Source of the DNA: Primulina eburnea
Taxonomy: Eukaryota; Streptophyta; Magnoliopsida; Lamiales; Gesneriaceae
DNA: 64,000 nucleotides
Reading direction: 5' to 3'
Assembly (NCBI RefSeq): GCF_022965805.1
Contig: NC_133108.1
Location: 43,408,051-43,472,050 of the forward strand
Positions 13,101 to 25,333 of the stretch are shown here, piece by piece; the stretch's first letter is position 1; each line of letters begins with the position of its first letter. A program made the position numbers and the translations under genes. Under the pieces are notes generated by a model that did no database searches, had not been told where the DNA came from, and worked only from the letters and a program-made list of their open reading frames with translations.

Positions 13101-14510
13101 TACTTTTGAGGGGTGCCAGCAAGGATCTTCTGAATGAAGTGGAAAGAAATTTGCAGGTATCTGTGAGATTTTATGCCCATTGAGATTGTATGGTTGGTTT
13201 TCCTGATTTAAGTTATGATTGTACACAGGATGCTATGTCTGTAGCTAGAAATATAATTAAAAATCCAAAACTTGTTCCTGGTGGAGGTGCTACGGAGCTG
13301 ACTGTGTCAGCTATGTTAAAACAAAGGAGTTCTTCAATTGAAGGCATAGAGAAGGTGAACAGTTTCTTGCCTGTACTTCTCAGGTTGTCTATGTTAATAT
13401 CTGTCAGTGATTCATCCTCAACTTAGATTATGGCCATTTGGAAAATACATATCAACTTCACGGCATAAAATGTTATTTGGATATGTGTTTTTTCAGATAC
13501 CATGTCTGTACTAGATTGGAACATTATAATTCTTCAACTTTGTTTTGGCTGCATAACACAAGTTTTTCTCGAGCATATAAAATAGTTGTTTCTGCCTGCT
13601 CGTATGTTTTTTGAGGGCATAAACATGGAAGTTTTTCCATTAGTGGCACATTTGCAAATAGCTCATGTAATTCATGCTATAAAAACCCCCATGTATTCTT
13701 TCTAAATTCAAATTTTCAAATGATTTGCAAGATCTGATTGTAAGTTATTAAATGGTCAAATGAACTTCATATTCTTAAAAATTGTTTTAGAATAACCATT
13801 AGGAATTAGAAATCTGTTGTAATATTTTTTATTTGTCATTGTAATATTTTATGTTGTCGATTCACTCAAAACAATTAAATGCAGCTAACTGTGCATCTTT
13901 TACCTGAGGATATCTAACTTGCAAAAATTAAAAATTTACTTTCATGCATCATTATGAACAGTGGCCTTATGAAGCGGCGGCAATAGCTTTCGAGGCTATT
14001 CCAAGAACTTTGGCTCAAAACTGTGGTGTCAATGTGATAAGGACGATGACTGCCTTACAAGGAAAGGTGAAATTTCCTTTATTCTCCATTTTCGAATCTG
14101 TGCAAAAGCTATTCATATGTCACGTTATTTATTTGTTTTTATCCTTTTAGCATGCAAATGGTGAGAATGCGTGGATCGGCATAGATGGAAATACCGGTGA
14201 TGTTGCTGACATGAAAGAGCGGAAGGTGTGAAGTTTGAGAATAACCTTCCTTGATGTTCACATTATCAAATATTTTGAAATTATAAATTCATTTTGACGG
14301 TATACTGGATGTTCTCAGATATGGGATTCCTACACTGTGAAGGCACAAGCATTTAAGACGGCCATTGAAGCTGCTTGCATGCTTTTGAGAATCGACGACA
14401 TAGTTAGTGGGATTAAGAAGAAGCAGGCTCCAGGAGCTGGCCAGGCTCCATCAAAGCCAAAAATCGAGGAAGAAGGCGATGCGGATAATGAGCAGATGAT
14501 TCCCGAGTGA
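7129..14510 (+). CDS. CCT3: T-complex protein 1 subunit gamma (CCT3 chaperonin)
   Basis: Thirteen exons: 7129-7153, 7552-7613, 8462-8534, 8682-8749, 8993-9062, 9579-9647, 9742-9813, 11025-11098, 12494-13156, 13229-13354, 13962-14066, 14151-14225, 14319-14510. Every junction keeps phase, giving 557 aa against about 555 for the family. The group II chaperonin ATP-site motif GDGTT is at residues 90-94 and GGGATE is at 410-415. The N-terminal block with SKVHHANIQASK and the tail DDIVSGIKKKQAPG identify the gamma subunit. It is one of eight subunits of the cytosolic TRiC/CCT ring that folds actin, tubulin and other clients. The intron after exon 4 starts with GC instead of GT. Introns 7 and 8 exceed 1 kb. 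Site II motifs upstream fit constitutive expression. Confidence 0.97.
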
Positions 14511-15742
14511 GAAGTCACGACAGTTTAGTGTGTAGGATGCTGTGTGTGTTTTTTTTTTTTAATGGTGTTGATAGCAAGTGAATTTTCTTTCGACCCCTTT
14601 AACCAGGTTGTTTTTGTGAAAGATTTTGGGGGGTTTTTGAAAATTAATTTTGGGGGTTTGATTCCATTTCTAGATGGAATTTTGACCACGGTCCTTTTGC
14701 CTCAAAATTTCAAGGGTCAAGAATTAGAGGACTAAATATACAAAGTAAACAGTCAGATTTTAAATTGTAGTTGAAAGATTTTTTGTCTGTGAGTTTGAAA
14801 ACTGAAACAATCTAAATATGCGTGTGTTTGTATCAAGTAGATTTTCTCTCTCATTTTTCTGAATTCCATTCATTTTAAGTTTATTTAATTTTTAATAACG
14901 GGGATAAAAGTTGTCTAAATAAATTTTACTGGTCCAAAGTAAGAATAATTATTAATGGGCTTTAAATATATGCAAGACACATTGTTTGGGATCTGTGTGT
15001 GAATTTAAATTTCTTCATCCAAATCAAAACTATGGGTAAGAGGAAAACCAAGTTAAAATTTGTCAATTCAGGTTTGATAATTGGTTATTACTCATTACGT
15101 TGTTGAAAAAAGAAAAGAAAAGAAAGAACTCATCGCATTTGAATTGGGGGATAAATAGTAACAGCACTTGGTTTATTCCGACCATAACTCAGTGATTGAA
15201 TGGCAGCACACGTTCTTACACTCGCTCGTAAAAACAATTCTATAAAATTAAAAATCTTATATAAATTATGATTATAATTTTATATAGTCTCTGTTTGAAT
15301 ACGTTTTCTCACGAGTTATCGTGATTGTTTCCAATCTGAACGAGTTGTCATAATCGTTCATAATTTTTTTTGCTTAGTGTTTTTTATGATTTGAACAAAT
15401 TCAAAAATCAAGCTATTGCAATTCTTTTGCAATTCATGCAAGACAACAATTTTATATTTTTGGAGAGGGAAGAAACCAAATACGCCTCTTGGAAGAAAAC
15501 GAAAATGCAATTTTACCTCTTGAAAAGACTAGACTAAAAATGGAAGTAGTGATACGCAGATGTGAGATTTGATGATACAGTTAAGTATTAACAATGACCG
15601 AGATCGAGAAATCAATCCATCTTTATTAATCTATGATCTTTCTCTAGATATTTTAATGTAGGATTTTGGTTACATCCCAACACTGTTGGTGAGATATAAA
15701 TCAACTATTTTAAGATGATGATGTACATGTGATAATCTGGAT

Positions 15743-15917
15743 AAAAATTTGTGTGAGGCGGCCTCACGAGTCGTATATTTTGAGAGAGATATCTTATTCG
15801 AGTCATCTATGAGAAAATATTATTTTTTATGTTAAAGAGTATTATTTTTTATTATGAATATCGATAGAATTGACCGTCTCACAGATAAAGATTCATGAAA
15901 CCATCTCACAAAAGACC
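15743..15917 (+). mobile_element. Degenerate copy of the GTGAGACGGTCTCAC MITE
   Basis: The order of blocks matches the copy near 51.9 kb: AAAAATTTGTGTGAG, CGGCCTCACGAGTCGTAT, ATCTTATTCGAGTCA, two GTATTA-type blocks, GACCGTCTCACAGAT, then CATCTCACA. Many substitutions make this an old insertion. Confidence 0.75.
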
Positions 15918-16107
15918 TAATCGATAATACGATGGATCACGTGATCCCAAACCCTTAAAGATTGTTGGATATGATGAATTTTTGTAATTACTATGAACAT
16001 AATGAAAAATCTCTCGTTATTTTTAGAGTATTTCTCAAATAATATATCAATTAAAGTCGTTGATTTATGAGGAAGTTGATGAAAAATCTATAATCAAAAC
16101 ATTTTTT

Positions 16108-16225
16108 TAGGTTCACTTTCTATCCACAAAATTGTGGTACTATGTCATAAAAAATGTGGTATACTTCATGTTGAAATGTGATACACTTCAAGTAAAAATA
16201 TGATACAAAAAAGTACTCAAAAACT
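16108..16225 (+). repeat. Dispersed repeat, copy 1
   Basis: This stretch is similar to the reverse complement of 53600-53720. Shared blocks in the same order include CACAAAATTGTG, GTACTAT, ATGTGGTA-like, GAAATGTGATACACTTCA and ACAAAAAAGTAC. No coding content. Probably a small non-autonomous transposon, but its ends were not resolved. Confidence 0.65.
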
Positions 16226-16977
16226 GAACACAAAAAAATCGATGGTCGGAGACTGAAGACCAATTTCCCGTTGATTTTGTCCCTCACTAGCAGCATCGAA
16301 TTTATATATGGTCCTCGATTTTCTCATTTGAGAGTTGACAACAGGAAGTAAATGTTCAAACATGGAATTTCCCTGGATGGCGTGGACCGTGTGTCGTATC
16401 AACGGCCAATCAATTGCTTAGTTATTGCCAGCTTGTCCTGAGACCTCCACGCGCCAACAATCTCCCGTGGAAACACGCGCAGAAGAACCCCAGTTGATGA
16501 AGCACATGATTTTAGATCCTCGCACCCAACGCAACCGAAACAAATTATACGATCGAATTGTGGCAACGGGATCTCTTGTTCTTTCAAAGTATTCGCGAAT
16601 CGAGGTATGTCTGTTTCGATTTGAATGTCGTAAATATTTTCCTGTTTATGGAATGACATGTTTTTTTTTATCAGCTCCTCCTCGTCTGAATTACCTACCA
16701 GACTCGCTGTTTACTGTTCTTACCCAGATTCAACAGCTGATCGCTAGTTGAATATTTTTCAATCAGGGCTAGATCGTGACAGTTCTTGCCTTTTTTTGGT
16801 TGAATACTTGAGTATTGGCTGATGTTGAGATTGTTTGAAGAATCGTTCGTTGTACATTTGAATTGTGTTTCAGTCAATCCCGATTGCTGTTGATTTTCCT
16901 CGGTGCGGAGGTCGGTTGGGTGAGGTGAATATTCTTAGATGCAACGAGAGATTAGTTCAATTTAGCACCTTATTTTG

Positions 16978-19900
16978 ATGGCCAATAAACAGCAATCTTC
17001 CTCTGTTACCATTTCTACTGACCAGGCCACACCATCACCTCTTCAAGTCCCTGATAGAAAATTTAGTGCCCCTTCGTTTGCCTCGCCCTCATCTTGGTCT
17101 CCACCACCAGGACCAGCGTTCCCTCCTCCTCCATTGGCACAGCTAAACCAGGCTCCTTCTCCATCTACAAGGCCTCCTAGATTATTATCTCCAGCAAATG
17201 GAATCCGAACTGGAAGCCCTGTTCCTCACATGAGCACTCCACCTGGTCCTCCCGTGTTTTCATCTCCGCTCCAGCCAGCTGCAGTTCCATATAAAACTTC
17301 TCCTGCAACTCCTCAGCCCATAGCTTATTCTTCTGGTTCATCTTTTCCATCTTCTTCCACTCCCCATTTTTCAAATGGATCAGTTGAGTTGCATCATCAA
17401 ATTTCTGATGTTACAGAGGAGCATGACATGGAGTCTCCAAATGTTCTATTCTCAGCCCACAAGGTATTTTTTGCTTTTGTTCTACCATGATATGGAGTCT
17501 CCAAATGTTCTATTGCCTACCACTGCACTAATTGAATTTAATCTTTTCCAGATAATTTTTTTATAAGAAACTATAGTGTTTTATTGTGTATTTGATGGAT
17601 TCATATATTTGAAAGAATTCCTGATGAACTGGAGTTTTTGAAAGAACTGTTACTAATCTATGTATAAGGGGAAACCTGTTGTCTGTTGTGTTATTGTTTC
17701 GTCCATAACACCTCACCTTTAGTTATGGAAGAATAATTTGAACGGGACTCTTATTCGAAACTTTGTCTTACTATTCGATACTACTTTAGTTTTTTGCGTA
17801 ACAGATTATTTGCTCCCCCCTTCTTTTTGATCCTTCAGGTGCTTAAACAGAAGAAGCTAGCCAATGTGCCTAGTTTAGGATTTGGAGCATTAATTTCTCC
17901 TGGCAGGGAGGTTTCACCGGGCCCTCAAGTAATACAACGTGATCCCCATCGATGTCACAGTTGTGGATCTTATGCCAATATTTACTGCAACATCTTACTT
18001 GAATCAGGTCAGTGGCAATGTGTAATTTGCCGGAGTCTGAATGGAAGTGGAGGGGAATACATAGCTCAAACCAAGGAAGAACTCCGAAATTTACCCGAAC
18101 TATCTTCCCCTCTTGTCGATTATGTGCAGACAGGGAACAAGAGACCTGGTTACATTCCATTGTCTGAATCTAGAACATCAGCTCCTGTAGTTCTAGTGAT
18201 AGACGAGTGCTTAGATGAACAACACTTGCAGCATCTTCAGAGCTCCCTGCACGCATTTGTAGATTCCTTACCACCAACTACTAGACTTGGAATTGTGCTT
18301 TATGGTCGTGCAGTTTCAGTGTATGATTTCTCTGAAGAATCCATGGCATCTGCCGATGTACTTCCTGGTGGCAAATCACCAAGTGAGGACACCTTGAGAG
18401 CGCTGATATATGGGACCGGAATATACTTAGCACCAATTCATGCTTCTCTTCCCACTGCGCATGCCATTTTTTCATCATTGAGGGCATATAAATTGAATTT
18501 GCCTGAAGCTTCTAGAGACCGTTGCTTAGGTACTGCAGTGGAGGTTGCCCTGGCAATAATTCAAGGGCCATCAGCTGAAGTGTCAAGAGGTGTTATTAAA
18601 AGGCCAGGTGGAAGTAGCAGGATAATTGTGTGTGCTGGTGGACCAAACACTTATGGCCCAGGGTCAGTTCCTCATTCACTTGGTCATCCAAACTACGCAT
18701 ATATGGAGAAAGTAGCATTGAAGTGGATGGAGAATCTAGGTTGTGAAGCTTATCGTCGCAATACAGTGGTGGACATTCTATGTGCTGGAACATGCCCGGT
18801 ACGAGTTCCTGTTTTTCTGCCTCTTGCAAAATCTTCTGGAGGTATCCTGATTCTCCATGATGACTTTGGAGAGGCATTTGGTGTGAATTTGCAGAGAGCA
18901 GCTATTCGGGCTGCTGGTTCTCATGGTTTATTGGAGATTCGTTGTTCAGATGATATTTTTGTTAGTCAAGTGGTAGGCCCTGGCAAGGAGGCACACAACG
19001 ATAACCATGAATCATTTAAGAATGACAGTAGTCTTGCTATAAAAATGCTGAGTGTTGAAGAAACACAAACTTTTGCAGTATACATGGAGACCGGGAGAGA
19101 TATAAAGAGTGATTTTGTCTACTTCCAGTTTATGATTCATTTTTCAAATATTTATCAAGCTGAGATCTCCAGAGTGATTACCATTAGGCTCCCTGCTGTG
19201 GATAGTGTTTCAGCATATCTAGAGAGCGTTCAAGATGAAGTGGCTGCTGTTCTTATTGGAAAAAGAACTATTTTGCTAGCGAAAAACTTAAACGGTGCTC
19301 TTGATATGCAAGTAACACTTGACGAGAGAATTAAAGATGTTGCAAGTAAGTTCGGTTCCCAAGTGCCAAAGTCCAAATTTTATCGATACCCCAAAGAAAT
19401 CTCATTATTGCCAGAACACTTGTTCCATCTTAGAAGAGGTCCTTTACTTGGAAGTATACTTGGTCATGACGATGAGTGGTCTGTCTACCGATCTTTGTTC
19501 CTCAATGCGTCCTTTGATCTATCACTCCGCATGCTGGCACCTCGATGTCTTATGCATCGGGACGGTGGAACTTTTGAGGAGTTACCAGCTTATGATCTTG
19601 CTATGCAGTCTGATGCTGCTGTTGTTCTTGATCACGGGACAGATATCTTCATTTGGTTGGTATGCATTTCTGTCTATCTTTTCTGTACTAAGTTACATTT
19701 GGTTTGTCAAACAATTCAATTGTTTTCAACAGCCAGATGTGCTTGGTTTGCAGTACCCCAGAGTGTTTATCACAATTTCTACAGTTTGGCAGCTTGATTA
19801 CTCATATATCTTTTGTTTTTTACATTCTTCTGTAGTTGCGTCACATGTTTCTCAATTCCAATTTTTCAGACTCGCCGCATTTGAGTAATACATGCGAAGT

Positions 19901-22900
19901 ACAGTTCTGACCTCACATGTTTTGGTGGACATTAAGAATAGGCTTAATTGGGGAACAAAAACAATATCCTACTCTTTGTAGACCTCACCTACACTTGCTA
20001 CTCTAATGATGTCTCAAATAAGTTATATCAATTTGAGAAATCCTATTTGTTTCATTAATTGAAGCACAGGGAACTGTTGTGCTATTATATTTCTGATTTT
20101 TTCCTTCATAATAATAAATGTTTCTGATCTGGTTTTTGTAATCGTGGACGCATAAAATTACTTTTTTCTTGCTGGTATACTTTTTGGTTTAACTTCTTAC
20201 TGGGGTCTTTATAACAATGACCAATTTTTTTTCCATATGTCAAAGGTTCGTAACACCTTCCTTTTTCTAAATAAATTTTTTACTTGATTGGACTCCAAGG
20301 CTATGACAAACCACTGACATTTTATATCCATTTTTTTCATTTATAATAACGGATGTTTTTAATCTGGTTTTTGTCATTGTGAACAAATAAAATAATTTCT
20401 TCTTGCAAGCATAGTATTTGGCTTAACTTGTTATCGAGGTCTTTTTGAAAAATGACCAGTCAATTTTATTTGTCCATTCGCGTTGAAGGTAAAAAAAAAC
20501 CTTCCTTTTTCTAAGATAAAATTTATACTTGATTTTAGCTAGGGATTCCAAGGTTATGACATAAAACTGTCATTTATGAGTAGAAAATGACAAATACTCA
20601 TTTTTGTTTATCTATATGTGTCGAAGATCTTTAACCCGTCCTTTTTATAAGATAGTATTTTTACTTGATTTTGGTAGCAGATTCCAAGGTTATGAAATGG
20701 AACTTTTATTTATTATTACTAGACATCTGCATCTGAAGCATAATGCACTTGCCACTGTTTGTTGGTATTTGAACTACTGATGTTTGTGGTTTATAACTCA
20801 CCTTTTTTTCCCTCCAACCTCGGTCTGGCTCATAAATATTTGTTGTTTTACATTGGAAATGGACTGTTTACTGTTCTCAAACCTTTTCAACATTCTGACC
20901 ATAATATTATGTTGTAGACTTGTAACAACAGTGATAATTTGGGTTAACTTAGGCATGGAGGCTGTTTCTGTATGTGGAAAAAGAACATGCACAAGTGTAT
21001 AAAAAGTTGATCTTTCTTTGGTGATGCTGTGCAAGATTTAGCTTTATGTATGTGGCAGCTAGATCAGATTTGGTGTGTCATATAAATGTGTCCAATATGA
21101 CTTCAGCGAAAGTGAATTCGATTTCAACAGTGAGTTACTGCTGCTAGCAAATTCAAACCCTTTGTTCTTGTCTACCGTTGCGATAGAGGAGGGATAAAGG
21201 AGAGAGTAAATACAACATTGGTGCTATATTTTACTTTTTCAGCCCCATGGAGATTAATATTGGTGATTTATCTTATTTATTTTAACTTAGCATTTTTTTC
21301 GTAGACCTTTCTCATCATTAGGCAATGTGCAGGGTGCTGAGCTAGCTGCACAGGAAGGAAAAAGTGCAGCAGCTTTGGCAGCATGTAGGACATTGGCTGA
21401 AGAGCTTACTGAGATGAGGTTTCCTGCTCCTAGGATTCTTGCATTCAAGGTAGATATTACCCTTTTTAAAAAAATGAATGATAAATTTACGAGGATGCTA
21501 ACTTCAAACAAATAGCAAGTAGGGAAGAAGAATATGTGGTAGACCATCTAGTTTAAGATATCGTTTTGTACGATTTTTTTATGATGAATGGAATCTACAG
21601 TCTTCGAGGTTTGCAACTGATAAATTCGATCTTTTCACATCCATCTAAATGATTACTTCATTAAATAAATAATAATAAATTTATGGTTTCCTCAGGTTAC
21701 ATTCCACATTCCATTAGTTTATCATGGTAGTGATTTTTGTTGATAGTGGGAGATGAGTAACATTATGTGTCTGGGTCGGGTGGGATTAGATTATTTAAGT
21801 TTGATTAATGTGGATTTAATCAAAGTTTGATGAGAATTGATCATCACACACCTCTTTCAACCCTGGAACAATGACCGTTGCCACTTATGCTCATGTTGGC
21901 GGTGAATTTTGTGGATAGTGGGGATCCGATAAGTTAGATTTCGGGCCCAGGTGTAGTTATGTGATTTTGGGATAGTTGAATAAGGTAAATTTGGATTCAA
22001 ATAAAACTTTAATAGAATTAGTTAAGATTATTTAAATCCAAAAAGTCAACATATATGTGTTATATTATGGCTGAATGAGTATTGTTTGACGAGGTTATTT
22101 AAGTACGTACGTCTCAGCCTGTTTTGTATATGTGAAATTGAGTTATGGATTTTCCTATTATCACTGTAATCTCTGTTCTTTATCAACGGCAAATGGTCAA
22201 ATGCAAACTTGTTTAAACCTTGGGAGCATTTGACGTGGTTGCATACTTGATACTTTTTTTTTTTAGAAGAAATTATTTATTAATGATAGAAATAATATTA
22301 CATATTAAGCGGATGAGTAATCCGCGCCGTCAATTTCCAACGAAAAATAAACATAGCACTACTATCATGCCATTACAAATTTCCAATCCCTAATTAAATC
22401 TGAAACAGACAGATGACTGAAATCTTTAACATTAACTGTCCAACTAGCCACCCTGAACTTGATCTTCTCCCAAACTTGGTCATCGTTGTCGCATTCATCA
22501 TTGAAGATTCGGTTATTTCTCTCTGACAAGATAGACCAAAACGTGCAATGAACCACCAAGTGCCAGAAAGTCATAGTTTTCCTGCTCCAGTTTTCTCTCG
22601 GCTCGATAACAAATGAACAGTTGCATACTTGATACTTGATACCTGAAACAGAGGTTTCACTAATGTTGACTGACTGTTCTTAGAATATTTGCGCTGAATA
22701 CTTCTGATTAATGACAGGAAGGGAGCTCCCAGGCTCGATACTTTGTCTCTCGGCTGATACCAGCACACAAAGACCCACCTTACGAACAGGTTGGTGATGT
22801 AAATTTGGTCTTGAATTTATGCCACTTGTATGCTATGTAGTTATGGTCCATCCTCTCATCCAGTGGCAGTAACTTTATCATTGTTGGCTGCCCCTTTGTG

Positions 22901-23074
22901 AGTGATAAGCCTTCTCTAATTCATTTGCGGATACAGGAAGCAAGATTTCCTCAGCTTCGAACTTTGACTGCGGAACAGCGGACAAAGCTGAAAAGTAGTT
23001 TTATTCACTTTGATGATCCGAGCTTCTGCGAGTGGATGCGGAATTTGAAAGTATTGCCACCCGAACCAAGCTGA
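16978..23074 (+). CDS. SEC23A: SEC23-like COPII coat protein (plant SEC23A type)
   Basis: Coding exons 16978-17463, 17839-19659, 21333-21449, 22718-22789 and 22937-23074 join in phase to 877 aa; the Arabidopsis relative At4g01810 is of about that length. Residues 1-162 are Ser/Pro-rich and disordered-looking. A Sec23/24 zinc finger follows (Cys201, Cys204, Cys223, Cys226), then the trunk, beta-sandwich, helical and gelsolin-like domains. The C-terminal block ends FCEWMRNLKVLPPEPS. In the family SEC23 is the GTPase-activating subunit for SAR1 and forms the inner COPII coat with SEC24 at ER exit sites. An in-frame TTG precedes the ATG at 16978, which is the first ATG. A 5'-UTR intron (about 16605-16873) is suggested by good GT and AG sites. 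SECA1 follows on the same strand. Confidence 0.94.
20091..20715 (+). repeat. Degenerate tandem repeat in a SEC23 intron (period about 235 bp)
   Basis: Copy A (about 20091-20328) and copy B (about 20329-20580) share ATCTGGTTTTTGT, a GGTCTTT-x-AATGACCA block, ACCTTCCTTTTTCTAA, TACTTGATT and CCAAGG-TATGACA in order. A partial third copy (about 20585-20715) carries the last blocks. The copies differ by many substitutions and small indels, so the duplication is old. Confidence 0.8.
22256..22619 (-). mobile_element. 5'-truncated LINE inserted antisense in a SEC23 intron
   Basis: The exact 18-bp repeat GTTGCATACTTGATACTT flanks the insert at 22238-22255 and 22620-22637. A T-run follows the left copy, which is the poly(A) tail of an element on the minus strand. 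The minus-strand frame at 22574-22365 reads like the C-terminal zf-RVT region of plant LINE ORF2: FWSILSERNNRIF, then VWEKIKFRVASW and SDLIRDW. A long target duplication, a poly(A) tail and 5' truncation are the standard marks of target-primed reverse transcription. The intact frame and perfect duplication suggest a fairly recent insertion. Confidence 0.92.
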
Positions 23075-24008
23075 GAAACTAGTTGAGTCGGAGAGTTAAT
23101 CATCATACTTTTTGAGTATCCATGTTCTGTCATGGCCTTTGCGGTATCATTTAATCAGTTCCTTTGCATGATGACAGATACTCATTCTCTTAGTACACTT
23201 TGATGTTTTTTTCTGTCTTTATGATGAACACAATTGGAGATTGATGCGCGGCTGCTCTTTTGTATATACTTTTTCCGATATTGACCGCCGAAGACATGTA
23301 TGGATCCCGGATGGTATAATTACGACCCTTTGTGTCGCTATTTTTGGGATTCTCTAATTGAATATTGTAATTTTTGTTTCATCAAAATATAAGAAGGATG
23401 GTGATTTCCCAAAACGGGGAAAACTGACCTCCGACGAAATCTTCTGCTACATCATATATTTGCATCTTACGTTAAGATTTACACAAATAGATGTCTCATC
23501 TATGTTATTAATAAATTATTAACTATCTTAAATATACGCATTTCTTTCCTTTATTAATTTTTTGATCAATCTCAGTAGGTATACAGTAAAATATGGCATA
23601 ATGTGGAGTTGATATTTTGAGCTGTTTGGTGCATGGTAATGTCTTAATTGTCTGTAGTCACATTTTGTGGTTGGAACCATAATTTTCAATCTTTTGTGAT
23701 TTTGTTTTTGGTTTGTTTGAGGGTTTGTCATGGTGAATTGAGGCTACACCTGGCTAGGCTATGATTACTTTAATTACTATCTTAAAAACACGTTTTCAAT
23801 AGTTAGTTAATACATTAATTACATTTATGAAGACTTCGGAGCAGTACGATTATGTTTTTAGAAACATATTTGTTATCATACATCTCAAATTTTAATAATA
23901 TATAATTATCTTAATTTTCGAAACGAAGTTACTATATATATTACAAGCAATGAGAGAAAAATATATAATATGGAAATGCTTACGTGAAATTCGTTTGTAA
24001 TATGATAT
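23075..24008. other. SEC23 3' flank, no further gene seen
   Basis: Presumed SEC23 3' UTR followed by AT-rich sequence up to the MITE/hAT composite. No protein-like frame was recognised. Confidence 0.5.
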
Positions 24009-24097
24009 GGGAGTCTCATGTAAGACGGGTCAATCATACTCATATTCAGAGACGGATTTATGCATGGGCTGTACTGGGATGTAGCCTACTTTTTTTT

Positions 24098-24252
24098 AGC
24101 GACGGTTTTTCAAAAACCGTCGCTAATATTTGCGACGGTTTTAGTAAAACCGTCGCCGATGATCGGCGATGGTTTTAGTTCAAACAGTCGCTATTAGCGA
24201 CTGTTTTTTGAAAAACCGTGGCTAATAGCGACGGTTGTTTCAAAAACCATCG
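24098..24252. repeat. Array of GCGACGG hairpin repeats
   Basis: AGCGACGGTTTTT is followed by AAAAACCGTCGC; the pattern recurs as GCGACGGTTTTAG/TAAAACCGTCGC, then with diverged arms (GCGATGG, CAGTCGC, AGCGACTG, ACCGTGGC, AGCGACGGTTG, AACCATCG). Several adjacent near-perfect inverted repeats could fold into a row of hairpins. Confidence 0.85.
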
Positions 24253-24627
24253 TACATCAATGTGTTAGTCCAATCAAGTCCCGTCCATTTACAAGGATGA
24301 GACCAAATTCATCCCATATCCTCTGATCCGGCCCACCTCAATTCTACAAAATTTCTCTCCCTAGTCCCAAGCTCTTTAGCGACAAAATAGAATTGCTGAC
24401 TCCCAAAGAAATCGAATTGCTCATCGGCAAGGCAACAATCCAGGTAAGAATCGGCTATACATTTTTTATTTTGTTTTTTATAGCTTCTCTGTGCGTGATT
24501 TGTGGTTTCTTGATTGTTTGTTGTTGAGTTGTTGATTGACTATTACTTGTTTATTTGTTTAATAATTATTTTATTATTGTTTAGGATTATAACTTGAACT
24601 ATTTCAAAATGGAACATTAATCTTGTT

Positions 24628-24837
24628 TTGACATTACCTGTGTTTACTGCCACTACTGAGCAGGCTTTTTCAACAATGAAGCATGTGAAGACGACACTTC
24701 GCAATAAAATGGAGGATGACTTTCTTGCCGATTGTTTGACACTCTATATTGAACGAGATTTACCTAAACATATTGATGTAAATTATATTATTGATGAATT
24801 TTATGTTTTAAAATCTCGTAGAGCACAACTTCGTTGA
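24628..24837 (+). pseudogene. hAT transposase C-terminal dimerisation fragment
   Basis: A 69-aa frame starting LPVFTATTEQAFSTMK and running through LRNKMEDDF and CLTLYIERD matches the conserved end of plant hAT transposases (TTF-type zinc finger/hAT dimerisation class). A possible acceptor, TTGTTTAGGA, lies just upstream at about 24580. The catalytic and zinc-finger parts are absent. Confidence 0.88.
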
Positions 24838-25333
24838 ACGATATAATGTAATTTTTTTTTAATAATATATAACTTATCATATTGAGTTCAAGCCCCCCCA
24901 ACTTCTATTCCTGGATCCGTCCCTGCTCATATTCACAATAAAAAGTAATACTCTTAGTATAAAAAATAATACTTTTTTTTATAACACAAATAAGAGATCC
25001 GTCTTACAAATATGACCCATAAGACCATCTCACATAAATTTTTATCGTAATATGGATGGATTAGAATACAATATTTTAAAATAATTTAAAAAAGTATGCT
25101 TTACATGTTCGAACTCTGGTTAACCAGTCTACTTCTAGTGGCCAATATTATTATTATTCTTATTATTATTGTTAACGCTTGAAAAAATAAAGCTTTTCCA
25201 CATAATAAGGTAGCGTGTCTTATCACCCGCGGCCCTTGCTACTCCAACGATTCCTCGACTCTCAGCCTCACACACATTTACTCATAGTATCCACCCACCA
25301 ATTCTGGGACTGGGTTGGAACCAAGTGGAAGAG

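Larger units (their letters stand above)
14511..16480. other. Intergenic region between CCT3 and SEC23, holding repeat relics
   Basis: CCT3 3' flank followed by AT-rich DNA. It contains a degenerate copy of the GTGAGACGGTCTCAC MITE and one copy of a dispersed repeat, both listed separately. No gene was recognised. Confidence 0.5.
24047..24925 (+). mobile_element. Non-autonomous hAT transposon with transposase remnant (879 bp)
   Basis: Ends read CAGAGACGGATTTA (left) and, reverse-complemented, CAGGGACGGATCCA (right). The 8-bp duplication CTCATATT lies immediately outside both ends (24039-24046 and 24926-24933), which is diagnostic of hAT. The interior holds an array of GCGACGG inverted repeats (24098-24252), a stretch with a splice-donor-like CCAGGTAAGA near 24440, and the C-terminal dimerisation piece of a hAT transposase. 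The rest of the transposase is missing, so movement would need a helper. Confidence 0.93.
24009..25046 (-). mobile_element. GTGAGACGGTCTCAC MITE interrupted by a hAT element
   Basis: The left remnant (24009-24046: GAGTCTCATGTAAGAC, GGGTCAA, CTCATATT) and the right remnant (24926-25046: CTCATATTCACAATAAAAAG, AATAAGAGATCCGTCT, ACCATCTCACAT) are the two halves of one MITE copy in reverse orientation. Removing the hAT element and one CTCATATT restores the block order seen near 51.9 kb. Confidence 0.85.
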
